Source of the DNA: Dermatophagoides farinae
Lineage: Eukaryota > Arthropoda > Arachnida > Sarcoptiformes > Pyroglyphidae
NCBI RefSeq assembly: GCF_024713945.1
Contig: NC_134678.1
Coordinates: 7,068,001-7,132,000 of the forward strand
Direction: 5' to 3'
Length of the DNA stretch: 64,000 nt
Positions 41,801-52,920 of the stretch are shown here, one piece after another; positions within the stretch are counted from its first letter, which is position 1, and each line of letters opens with the position of its first letter. Below the pieces are notes generated by a model. The model was not told the origin of the DNA, ran no database searches, and saw only the letters and a program-made list of their open reading frames with translations. The position numbers and the translations under genes are program-made.

Positions 41801-44800
41801 GATTCGTTTGATTGCCTATTTTCAGGATGATATTGTTCAAGCAGCAAATTCAGGAAAATTAAGTAATGCATTCGAATATCTAATTCATCATTTAAGCCAT
41901 CCACGTTCTACGACACGAATGTTGGCCTATAAAGCATTATATGTAATTGCATCGATTAATGTGGGAAAATATCTACAAATGTTGGATGATAATTTAATAC
42001 CTTCATTGTTTGCCAATGAATCCGTTGCTTGGTTTCGTACGAATTTGATAAAATTTCTAAAATCTGATCTACAAATTCAAGCCATGTGTACTGCATTGAA
42101 TGCTGCATTATCGGAAGAATCGAATACATCGCTTATCTGTGATTATTTGGAATTTATTGCTGAATATGTTAAGAATCCAGATGAAATGCTTGTTCAAAAA
42201 TGTTCATCATTATTGATACAACGAAAAAAAATTGCCATGCATATCGTTAAATATTCTGATCATAAATTCAAACAAAGATTTCTTCATTCTTTATTTAAAA
42301 TCTATTGGCTTTATTTGGAATCATTAATGGCCACGAATAAAATCGTTCGTCCTATGGAAGGAAAGAAATATGTTTATCTAAAATTCCCCAATATTGGTCA
42401 ACGAATTATGATCGATTCTGGATTGATACATTCAATAATTTTATCATTATCATTTGTTGATGATGATTTTGAATTTTCCGATTATTATGATAATCTTGCA
42501 CAACATTTTTTGGATGAACCATATCCACAAATATTCACCGATGTCGAAATGAAACAACCGGAATCGCTTATACCAGATTGGCTTATATCACGTCTTTTAT
42601 CAACTGAATCGACGAAAATTGTTGCACTTTTGTTTGAAAATGTAAAAATTGAAAACATCATTCCTTATATGAATTCATATGGTATATCGACCATTGTTTT
42701 GCAAACAGCATTGCAAGCATTTGATAAACTGACTGCAGCTGAATCAAAAATAATCAAAAATTTAAATTTTGATCGATCCAAACTGTTGGCTTCATTTCAT
42801 GTTTTTTGGAGTAAAAATATTACTGCTGGATTTAAATTTGCCAAAATTCATTTGAATTATAAAGCTGGCAGTGATGATACTGAAGATGTTGAAATGAATG
42901 AATTGCCCAAAAAACGTGATGATCAAAAATCTTCACAAGAATCATCATTTCGCTCAGAAACATTTCGTAAAGATGATGTGATTAAAATGTTTGTGGATAA
43001 AGATTTCAAACGGCTAACATTTCTTACACGACAAATTGCTGCCGAACTTAATGATTCGTCCGTGAAAACGAAAAAATTGACTAAACAATTTTTATCCGAA
43101 TTTTTCAATTCAATCGAAGATGTAACCGACAATATAATCAGTGGTACATTCAATTCCATTTTCAATGTGATTATCATTTCTGCGGTTAAAGATAGTAAAC
43201 ATTTTGGATTGAATTCTGAATTGACGAATATTAAAAAAGAATTATCATCACTTGATGTGGAAAATATTGAATCAACAATGTTGTGGAAATGTTTTGATCG
43301 TTTCCTACATAAAGATGGTACAAAAACGAAAAAATCAAAATTACAAAAGAAAAAAGTTTCATCATCATCGTCATCGTCAAAAACATGGACCAAAGCATTG
43401 GAAGAATTTCTAAATAAAAAAGATCAAATAAAAGCACAAACATCGGAAAAATGGATTGACATCTATATGGATTTAGCTTATGATAAATTTTATCGAAAAG
43501 ATATTGATTCTGAAAATTTTGGTCCCCATTTACAAACGACCATTTTCTCACGTAATCGTCCATATTTTCTTTCACAATTGTTACATAAATCAAATTTTTC
43601 CACCCTTAATGATTGTATACGATTCATATTGAATCCAGATTTATGTTTAAATCCAACAGCTGTATTGGATTTCCTTGGTATTTGTATTGAATTACCAAAA
43701 TTATGGATTGGTCGTGAAAATGATTCACAAAAAGTGCAGAAACATGAAGATGTACTCGATTTGAATGGCAAACAAATTCACTGTCTTATTGATTATGTTC
43801 TACAAGAGAATGCCATATCGAATCGTATCGATTTAATTATGCGTACTTGTTGTATTACCACATACAAAACAGAAATGGTCATTCATTTTCTCAAAAATTT
43901 TCAACAAGAATCAGAAGGAATCTATACGAAATGAATTGTTCACTAGAATTTATCTACAGATACCTAGCATAGGATTAGAGTTGAAATTATCTGATGATCA
44001 TGTTTGCATGTTGCAAAAATTGCCAAGTTTTATGGATAAAATCACTCATAATCTAATCACATCATTCATGTATGTCGAAACCAATGGATCAACATTATCG
44101 ATATCATCACCACAACAATTTATTTATTGGGGTGATGCATTGTTAAAAATTGCCTCGGAACATCCATTATTATTTTTGCGTCAATTACCAATGATACCAG
44201 CAATGCTTCGTGGTAAAGTTAATGTTGTTCATTATGATATATTCAAAAGTTTGAATATATTGAAAATATTCACCAAATTATTGAACATTCTAAATCTTTT
44301 ACGTCCATGGTTATGGAATCACAATGTTAATGGTGTAGAACAATTATTAAATCTTTATATGGATATGTTTCTATCATATTATCAGCTACCACGACAACAA
44401 GATTCAAATCATGAACTACAGCCATTAATACTGCAATTTCTGCATCTACTAGATGATTGGAATAAAAATGATTCCGAATCATGTAGTCATTGGATTCAAT
44501 TGCATAAAAATGATCTTAACGAATTATGCACAGCATATCCAAATGAAAAAAATTTTTTCGAATCAATCATGTCCGGTGTACCGTTACCAAATGAAACAGA
44601 ATTAATCATTGCTAGCCAAGATTATCGTTCATTAGAAATGAAATTAAAACAATCTAATCGATTATCAAATGAAATTATAGCAACAACATTGAGTGATGTA
44701 AATCGATTTGTTGATAGATATCCATTATTGGGTGAAAATTTTCTGGTAAGTTTATTCCATGTTAGTATGTAAATGGAGTATTTATTTTTCTTTTCTAGAA

Positions 44801-45182
44801 TTCCATACAATCATATTATTCGAATCCATATTTTTGTGAATTATCATTCACAATTACATTGAAAACATTACAAACAAATCCATCTACAGTGCGAACAATC
44901 ATATCATCATTTGTTAAATGTTTACACAATGAATCGGCTACCGTTGTTAAAAATGCAATGGTAATAATACCAGAATTTGTTTTATTGGCTCAAGGTAAAT
45001 CAAATTTTTTATTGTATTGATTCATTTGCCACATTATAATTACCGTTTTTTTTTATCTATTAACAGATTATCGTTATACATTGTTACGGAAAGTTTTCGA
45101 TTTAGCAATTAGTGGTGATTCCAATGCAACTTTAGCACTTATTGAAAGTTTTCGTGCCTTAAATTCACAGATTGGCTGTTGA
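38880..45182 (+). CDS. INTS1: Integrator complex subunit 1
   Basis: Coding exons 38880-38946, 39031-44745, 44799-44994 and 45067-45182 give about 2,030 residues (human INTS1 about 2,190). INTS1 is the large helical-repeat scaffold of Integrator, the nuclear complex that cleaves snRNA and promoter-proximal nascent transcripts at RNA polymerase II. Family blocks are clear near the N terminus: KRPKLNSP, LCGAVKQL, LYLAKIRPLFF, YVEDSLGDRIWVDNEECKDFV. The rest is helical with few motifs. One anomaly: the main frame ends at TGA (43932-43934) and the protein continues one base later in the +1 frame (ELFTRIYLQIPSIGLEL) to the next splice donor. Both frames are open between about 43870 and 43934, so the exact shift point cannot be fixed. 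It may be a sequence error, a real mutation or recoding. The first exon starts MSNKRGNKKH. Confidence 0.93.
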
Positions 45183-45509
45183 AATGAAATCTTATGATGA
45201 AGAAGAAGAAAAAAGAACAATGAATGTTGTTTTGCTTATTATGTTGTTAAAAAAATTGTACATTAAGGTTTTTTTGGTTCACAAAGATAACAGTAATAAT
45301 AAAAAACGCCTTTTTTCATCGATCAACTTTAATGAATCTTCGATCTGGTGAAAAGAAAAGATAAAATTTCTTTGTCTTCATTTGTGGGAGTCTAATGTTA
45401 TTGAATTGACAAGTTATAAATAAATAAAAAAAATGAAAGAATCCAAATCAAAATGATTGTTGTTGTCTATATGTGTCATAAGATTTTTGGACAATTGTTG
45501 AAAAGAAAA

Positions 45510-47191
45510 ATGTTTGAACAATATTGTTTGGAAACAAGTCAAAATCAAACAATAAGATTTTCCGATTATAAAAAATTCTATCCATCAGTAGTAGATGGCG
45601 AAATTCAAACAATCAATTCGACGGAATCATCTTATCGATGTCATTTACATTCAGCAATATTTTCAACAGAAGTATGTTTCATTTTCTCTCTATCTCTCTC
45701 TTTCCAGTGATATACTTTCAGAATATTAATGAATTCAATTCTGTTTTTTTTTGATAAAATTTTTAGTTTTACAATTATGAAAATCGTTCTTTTGTTTGTT
45801 CACCATTTATTGAAATATGTAAAATTCTTATTGGTCATTACAATTGTAGGTCAGTATAGAATGTAATTATGTGATAAATCAATAGTTTTTTATTTGTTTG
45901 TTTTTTTCCCAAAAGTCTGACATTCATATTGCCTGAAGAAAATTTCGGTGGACATTACGTTAATGGAACATTTACAGGAATCTTAAAACTGATTTCGGAA
46001 AAAGTAGCCGATTTTATACCACATTTTTTTGCTCTACATAGTAATCGTGATCAAATTCTTGACAATACAATTTTATCACATTCAGCATACGAAGTATCGA
46101 TTGTTAGTCATCAGAGTTATATTCCGAATACGAATCCATTACAAGTTTTTCAAACATTCACATGGGAAATATGGCTATTATTGTTTATAGGATTTATTTG
46201 TTATACCATACTGTTATTGGTTGCTGATTTAATCATTATTGATCAACATTTATCGACAAATAGTTTATTTGATTTCAATTTCATTTTATTTCGCACGCTC
46301 ATTGGACAAAGTTTGTCAAAATTTACATTCATTTCTGAACAACGAAAATCTATACATTTATTACGTAACTCCTTGTTGATATGGATTCTGGCTACATTAT
46401 TATTACGACAATTATTCTCAAATGATGTAGTAGCATCACTGTTATCTAAAAAAGAACAGATTATCGATCATTTTGTTCAATTAGTTGAGAATGTTCGACG
46501 AAATAAAGATTACCGTATCATGGTTGAAAGTAAATCATCAACAGAAAAATTTTTTCTTTCGGTATGTGTAAACGTATATATATGATGTTTTAATTTTTGA
46601 ATTTTTTTTTTGTCTTTTTTTTTGAAGAAATTTCCTCAACTTAAATACCGATCAATTGAGCTTGATCATAATGATATTACTGATCCTGGAACGATTGTAA
46701 AATTGATGAAAGGCAAACATGTATTGATTGTTGATCGTTGGAGAGCTTATATGTTGAAAATAATGTATAAAAAATTCGATCTACATGTATCGAAAGAAAA
46801 TTTCGGTCTAACATTTGGTAGTATAGCTATACGTAAAAATTTACATTATTCATCAAGAATTATGTTGACGAAAATGTTTCGACAAATTTTTCAAAATGGA
46901 ATAATCAATAAATTGAGTAGGGATTTTCATAAATATCAATTAAATCGAAAATTAATTCAGAAAAAAATCAATAAAACTATCGAACATGAAGATGATGGCG
47001 CCAGACAACTTGCAGCCATAAATAAAGAATTAGCTGATGACCATATGGAAGATGATCAAGAATATCTAAACCATAGAATTATGTCACTCATTTATATTCA
47101 CATTTTAGGCCTTACATTTTCGTTGATTGTTTTTATTGCTGAATTAATTTATTCGTTTGTATTAGAAAAAATTTTATACAAAGATAGATGA
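45510..47191 (+). CDS. Ionotropic receptor (divergent iGluR family), copy 1
   Basis: Four exons: 45510-45671 (open upstream to an ATG at 45471 or 45453), 45767-45849, 45916-46561 and 46628-47191, about 484 residues from the shared MFEQ start. The layout is that of an ionotropic receptor without an amino-terminal domain. The first ligand-binding lobe ends in NGTFTGILKLISEK...; TM1 is TFTWEIWLLLFIGFICYTIL; a pore loop and second membrane helix lie around FNFILFRTLIGQS and LLIWILATLLLRQLFSNDVV; the second lobe is about 190 residues; the last helix is HILGLTFSLIVFIAELIYSF near the C terminus. IRs are arthropod chemosensory or thermo/hygrosensory cation channels. No signal peptide is visible, so an upstream exon may exist. 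Ligand unknown. The stop is 61 bp from the convergent Rab18 stop. Confidence 0.85.
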
Positions 47192-47252
47192 TGTAACAAG
47201 AATTTTCTTTTTTTTAATGATAATAAATGAATTTTTTTAACAGAAAAAATGA

Positions 47253-47941
47253 TCAACTAAAATAACCACCACAACATGTAGATACAGCCGATTTGTTTGT
47301 TTTTGATTCAAGATTTATCGTTTTAGTCGTTTTATTCGAATCCCATAAACCAGGTGTTTGTAGGATTTTTTCCACCAATTCTTCAAATGCACAACCAACT
47401 TCTTCACGTGTTTTGGCACTTGCTTCAATAAACAATGTATTATGACTACGTGCCCAAAGCATACCATCATGGCGGGATACTTCACGATTATCTTTATCAA
47501 TCTTATTACCGACCAACATTTTAACAATATTCGGTTTATCCGCATATGCATTCACTTCATCTAGCCAGCTATTTAGATTTTCAAACGTTTTTCTTGCCGT
47601 TACATCGTAAACAAATATTACACCATGTGCACCACGATAAAAATTTGGTGTCAATGCACGAAATCTTTCTGAACCAGCCGTATCCCATATGGCTAGATTG
47701 ATTAGATTTCCATCGATTTTGATTTTTTTCGTTTTAAAATCCACACCAATCGTTGCTCCAACATCATCGGAAAATGTATCATCAGTATAGGCAATTAAAA
47801 GGCTATATATCATAAGGAAAAAAGGAAATCATTACAATGTAACTGGTTTCGAATTTCAAACACTTACCTGGATTTACCAACAAAACTTTCACCAATAATT
47901 AATATTTTCAATGTTGTCATTACATTTTCATATTCATCCAT
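47253..47941 (-). CDS. Rab18: Small GTPase Rab18
   Basis: Two exons, 47941-47868 and 47802-47253, encode 207 residues (human Rab18 has 206). Rab18 acts at endoplasmic reticulum and lipid droplets. Visible: P-loop GESFVGKS (17-24), switch I TIGVDF, G3 WDTAGSERF with Ser69, NKID, EASAKT, and the Rab18-typical EELVEKILQTPGLWDS. Two active-site positions differ from the usual Rab18 form: Phe20 where human has Gly, and Ser69 where Rabs normally have the catalytic Gln. The C terminus is TCCGGYFS, with a Cys pair but no terminal CaaX box. The start at 47941 gives MDEYEN, matching human MDED; an ATG three codons upstream is possible. Its 3' end converges on receptor copy 1. A decayed copy lies at 52686-52790. 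Confidence 0.92.
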
Positions 47942-48300
47942 AATATTCATGTTGTTGTTTTTTCTATATAAGGAACTTTTTGTTCATAAAATGATAAACA
48001 AATATCGAATACTTTTATTGTTTAGGTTGGTTAAAAATAAAATTATTGTTACTACTCATTATAATGACGACGCATAGTTTTGAATCACAAACAAATATCA
48101 AAACAATCATCATCATCATCATTCATAACATATGATTCATGTAAAAATAAGTAATCATAGATGGCGTTTGAATCATTCAAAGATTCGAATGTTTTTTTTT
48201 TTTTTTTTTGAGCGCGTAAAAATGAAAACAAAATCAAATTTTTATTGTATTGATTCATTTGCCACATTATAATTACCGTTTTTTTATTATCTATTAACAG

Positions 48301-48412
48301 ATTATCGTTATACATTATTACGGAAAGTTTTTGATTTAGTGGCGGTACCAATGCAACTTCAGCATTTATTATTGAAAGTTTTTGTGAATTAAATTCACAG
48401 ATTGGCTGTTGA
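48301..48412 (+). pseudogene. Duplicated copy of terminal INTS1 exon (in block B)
   Basis: It matches the true last exon of INTS1 (45067-45182), including the preceding intron and the ending IGC-stop, but is 112 instead of 116 bases because of small deletions. It has no upstream INTS1 coding sequence and cannot make INTS1. Confidence 0.9.
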
Positions 48413-48748
48413 GAGGAAATCTTATGATGATGAAGAAGAAAAAATAACAATCTTGTTGTTTTGCATATTATGTTGTTAAAAAAGATTGTCCATTAAGATT
48501 TTTTGGTTTACAAAGGTAACAGTAATAATAAAAACGCCTTTTTTATCGATCAACTTTAATGAATCTTCGATCGCGTGCAAAAAAAAAAAAAAAAAATAGA
48601 TAACGTTTATTTGTCTTCATTTGTGGGAGTCTAATGTTATTGAATTGACATGTTATAAATAAATAAAATAAAATGAAAGAATCCAAATCAAAATTATTGT
48701 TGTCTGCATGTGTCATAAGACTTTTGGACAATTGTTGAAAAAAGAAAA

Positions 48749-50387
48749 ATGTTTAAACAATATTGTTTGGAAACAAGTCAAAATCAAACGATAAGATTTT
48801 CTGATTATAAAAAATTCTATCCATCAGTAGTAGATGACGAAATTCAAACAATCAATTCGAAGGAATCATCTTATCGATGTCATTTACATTCAGCAATATT
48901 TTCAACAGAAGTATGTTTCATTTTCTCTATCTATTAATAAATTCAATTCTGTTTGTTTTTGATCAAATTTTTAGTTTTACAATTATGAAAATCGTTCTTT
49001 TGTTTGTTCACCATATATTGAAATATGTAAAATTCTTATTGATCATTACAATTGTAGGTCAGTATAGAATGTAACATTGCGTGATAAATCAATAGTTTTT
49101 TATTTGATTGTTTTTTCCCAAAGTTTGACATTCATATTGCCTGAAGAAGATTTCGGTGGATATTACGTTAATGGAACATTTACAGGAATCTTAAAATTGA
49201 TTTCTGAAAAAGTAGCCGATTTTATACCACATTTTTTTGCTCTACATAGTAATCGTGATCAAGTTCTTGACAATACAATTTTATCAAATTCAGCATATAA
49301 AGTATCGATTGTTAGTCATCAAAGTTATATTCCGAATACGAATCCATTACAAGTTTTTCATACATTCACATGGGAAATATGGCTATTATTGTTTATAGGA
49401 TTTATTTGTTATACCATACTGTTAATGGTTGCTGATTTAATTATTATTGGTCAAAATTTATCGACAAATCGTTTATTTGATTTCAATTTCATTTTATTTC
49501 GTACGCTCATTGGACAAAGTTTGACAAAATCTACATTTATTTCTGAACAACGAAAAGCTATACATTTATTACGTAACTCCTTGTTGATATGGATTTTGGC
49601 TACATTACTATTGCGACAATTATTCTCAAATGATGTAGTGGCATCACTGTTAGCTAAAAGAGAACAGATTATCGACCATTTTGTTCAATTAGTTGAGAAT
49701 AAAGATTATCGTATCATGGTTGTAAGTAAATCATCAACAGAAAAAATTTTTCTTTCGGTATGTGTAAACGCGAGTGTAAGCGTATATGGTGTTTTAATTT
49801 TTGAATTTTTTTTGTTTTTAAAGAAATTTCCTCAACTTAAATACCGATCAATTGAGATTGATCATGAAATTACTGCACCTGGACCGATTGTTAAATTAAT
49901 GAAAAGCAAACATGTATTGGTCGTTGATCGTTGGAAAGGCTATATGTTGAAAGAAATGTATAGAAAATTCGATCTACATGTATCGAAAGAAAAGTTCGGT
50001 CTAACATTTGGTAGTCTAGCTATACGTAAAAATTTACATTATTCAGCAAGAATCATGTTGACCAAATTGTTTCAACAACTTTATCGAAATGGAATAATCA
50101 ATAAATTGGATGGTAATCGTTATAATTATCAATTAAATCTTAAATTAATTCAGAAAAAAATCAATAAAACTATCGAATATGAAGATGATAATGGCACCAG
50201 ACAACTTGCAGCCATAGATAAAGAATTAGCCGATGCCCATATGGAAGATGATCAAGAATATCTAAACCATAGAATTATGTCACTCATTTACATTCACATT
50301 TTAGGCCTTACATTTTCATTGATTGTTTTTATTGCTGAATTAATCTATTCGTTTGTATTAGAAAAAATTTTATACAAAGATAGATGA
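48749..50387 (+). CDS. Ionotropic receptor, copy 2
   Basis: Exons 48749-48910, 48975-49057, 49124-49757 and 49824-50387 encode 480 residues with the same splice sites and membrane layout as copy 1. The upstream MCHK frame of copies 1 and 3 is out of frame here, so MFKQ is the only supported start; this is why I use the matching Met in all three. Copy 2 lacks four residues (VRRN) in the second ligand-binding lobe. Its third intron (49758-49823) is 66 bp and free of stops, so a retained-intron product would stay in frame. It resembles copy 3 more than copy 1 (shared LFQQLYRNGIINKLDGNR). Confidence 0.85.
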
Positions 50388-50538
50388 TGTAACAAGAATT
50401 TTTTTTTTAATGATAATAAATGAATTTTTTTTAACAGAAAAAAAGATTTGAATGTTTTTTAAAATGAAAACAAAGTCAAATTTTTATTGTATTGATTCAT
50501 TTGCCATATTATAATTACCGTTTTTTTTCCATTAACAG

Positions 50539-50654
50539 ATTATGGTTATACATTGTTAGAAAAAGTTTTTGATTTAGCAATTAATGGCTATACCAATGCA
50601 ATTTCAGCATATATTGAAAGTTTTTGTGCCTTAAATTCACAGATTGGCTGTTGA
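50539..50654 (+). pseudogene. Duplicated copy of terminal INTS1 exon (in block C)
   Basis: It is exactly as long as the true exon (116 bases) and ends IGC-stop. Several amino-acid changes relative to INTS1 are visible. It stands alone, with only part of the preceding intron. Confidence 0.9.
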
Positions 50655-50982
50655 AATGAAATCTTAGGATGATGATGAAGAAAAAATAACAATCATGTTG
50701 TTTTTCTTATTATGTTGTTAAAAAAAAGTTGTACATTAAGGTTTTTTGGTTCACAAAGGTAACAGTAATAATAAAAAACGCCTTTTTTATCGATCAACTT
50801 TAATGAATCTTCGATCGGGTGCAAAAAAAAAATTGATAACGTTTATTTGTCTTCATTTGTGGGAGCTTAATGTTATTGAATTGACAAGTTATAAATAAAT
50901 AAAATAAAATAAAAGAATCCAAATCAAAATGATTTTTGTCTGAATGTGTCATAAGACTTTTGGACAATTGATGAAAAGAAAA

Positions 50983-52662
50983 ATGTTTGAACAAAATTGT
51001 TTGGAAACAAGTCAAAATCAAACAATAAGATTTTCTGATTATAAAAAATTCTATCCATCAATAGTTGATGGCGAAAATCAGACAATCAATTCAATGGAAT
51101 CATCTCATCGATGTCATTTACGTTCAGCAATATTTTCAACACAAGTATGTTTCATTATCTCTCTCTCTCCAGTGATATACCTTCAGAATATTAATGAATT
51201 TAATTCTGTTTTTTTTCTATCAAATTTTAGTTTTACAATTATGAAAATCGTTCTTTTGTTTGTTCACCATACATTGAAATATGTAAAATTCTTATTGGTC
51301 ATTACAATTGTAGGTCAGTATAGAATGTAATTGTATGATAAATCAATAGTTTTTTATTTGTTTGTTTTTTTCCCAAAGTTTGACATTCATATTGCCTGAA
51401 GAAAATTTCGGTGGACATTACGTTAATGGAACATTTACCGGAATCTTAAAATTGATTTCGGAAAAAGTAGCCGATTTTATACCATATTTTTTTTCTCTTC
51501 ATAGTGATCGTGATCAAATTCTTGACAATACAGTTTTATCACATTCTGCATATGAAGTATCGATTGTTAGTCATCAAAGTTATATTCCGAATACGAATCC
51601 ATTACAAGTTTTTCATACATTCACATGGAAAATATGGCTATTATTGTTTATAGGATTCATTTGTTATACCATACTGTTAATGGTTGCTGATTTAATTATT
51701 ATTGGTCAAAATTTATCGACAAATCGTTTATTTGATTTCAATTTCATTTTATTTCGCACGCTCATTGGACAAAGTTTGTCAAAATTTACATTAATTTCTG
51801 AACAACGAAAAGCTATACATTTATTACGTAACTCCTTATTGATATGGATTCTGGCTACATTATTATTACGACAATTATTCTCAAATGATGTAGTGGCATC
51901 ACTGTTAGCTAAAAGAGAACAGATTATCGATCATTTTGTTCAATTAATTGTGAATGTTCGACGAAATAAAGATTATCGTATCATGGTTGAAAGTAAATCA
52001 TCAAGTGAAAAATTTTTTCTTTCGGTATGTGTAAACGCGAATGTAAACGTATATGGTGTTTTAATTTTTGAATTTTTTTTGTCTTTTTTTTAAAGAAATT
52101 TCCTCAACTTAAATACCGATCAATTGAGATTGATCATCATGATATTACTGATCCTGGAACGATTGTTAAATTAATGAAAGGCAAACATGTATTGATCGTT
52201 GATCGTTGGAGAGGCTATATGTTGAAAGAAATGTATAGAAAATTCGATCTACATGTATCGAAAGAAAAGTTCGGTCTAACATTTGGTAGTCTAGCTATAC
52301 GTAAAAATTTACATTATTCAGCAAGAATCATGTTGACCAAATTGTTTCAACAACTTTATCGAAATGGAATAATCAATAAATTGGATGGTAATCGTTATAA
52401 ATATCAATTAAATCGTAAATTAATTCGGAAAAAAATCAATAAAACTATCGAACATGAAGATGATGATGGCTCCAGACAACTTGCAGCCATGAATAAAGAA
52501 TTAGCTGATGCCCACATTGAAGATGATCAAGAATATCTAAACCATAGAATTATGTCACTCATTTACATTCACATTTTAGGCCTTACATTTTCATTGATTG
52601 TTTTTATTGCTGAATTAATTTATTCGTTTGTATTAGAAAAAATTTTATACAAAGATAGATGA
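50983..52662 (+). CDS. Ionotropic receptor, copy 3
   Basis: Exons 50983-51144 (open upstream to an ATG at 50944), 51231-51313, 51379-52024 and 52096-52662 encode about 485 residues. Domain layout as in copy 1, including NGTFTGILKLISEK, TM1 after TFTWKIWLLL, and the C-terminal helix HILGLTFSLIVFIAELIYSF. All splice sites match the other copies and no stop interrupts the frame. Differences from copy 1 are mostly conservative, scattered over the second lobe, which suggests that the protein is still under constraint (inference). Confidence 0.85.
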
Positions 52663-52685
52663 TGAAAAAATTACCGAAAACAAAT

Positions 52686-52790
52686 CAAATTCGGCGCATT
52701 CACTTCATCTTATTTTCAAACGTTTTTGTTGCCGTTCATTGTCATTATGATGATAATGTGTCAATCAAAATCTTTCTGAAGCCGTCGTTT
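52686..52790 (-). pseudogene. Decayed Rab18 fragment
   Basis: Pieces match Rab18 exon 2 in the same order, for example gcattcacttcatct and ttttcaaacgttttt (as at 47548-47592), and aaatctttctgaa (as at 47661-47673), separated by deletions. Sequence beyond it (52808-52920) matches the 5' flank of Rab18. This is the end of duplication block C. Confidence 0.75.
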
Positions 52791-52920
52791 TGTTGGTCAA
52801 GAAAAAAAATTGATGCTACTCATTAATGACATGGATTTTTTTGAATCCCCATGAAATAATATCATCATCATCTCATAATCATTCGCACATATGATTCATG
52901 TAAAAATAAGTAACAAAGGT

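Larger units (their letters stand above)
44995..48230. repeat. Segmental duplication block A (INTS1 last exon + IR-1 + Rab18)
   Basis: The block starts in the last INTS1 intron and holds the true terminal INTS1 exon, the first receptor gene and the complete Rab18 gene with its 5' flank. Blocks B and C repeat its parts in the same order and orientation. Confidence 0.85.
48231..50440. repeat. Segmental duplication block B (INTS1 exon copy + IR-2, no Rab18)
   Basis: The block begins at the same point of the INTS1 last intron as block A (atcaaatttttattgtattg) and runs through the receptor 3' flank (taatgataataaatgaattt), then jumps to the sequence that lies beyond Rab18 in block A (gatt-gaatgtttttt). 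Confidence 0.85.
50460..52920. repeat. Segmental duplication block C (INTS1 exon copy + IR-3 + Rab18 remnant)
   Basis: It repeats block A from the last INTS1 intron through the receptor, and then shows short stretches of Rab18 and of the Rab18 5' flank (catatgattcatgtaaaaat at about 52887-52910, as at 48127-48150). Confidence 0.85.

Noticed and set aside
42923-43393. Long minus-strand frame opposite INTS1
   Set aside because: Shadow of the INTS1 coding strand.
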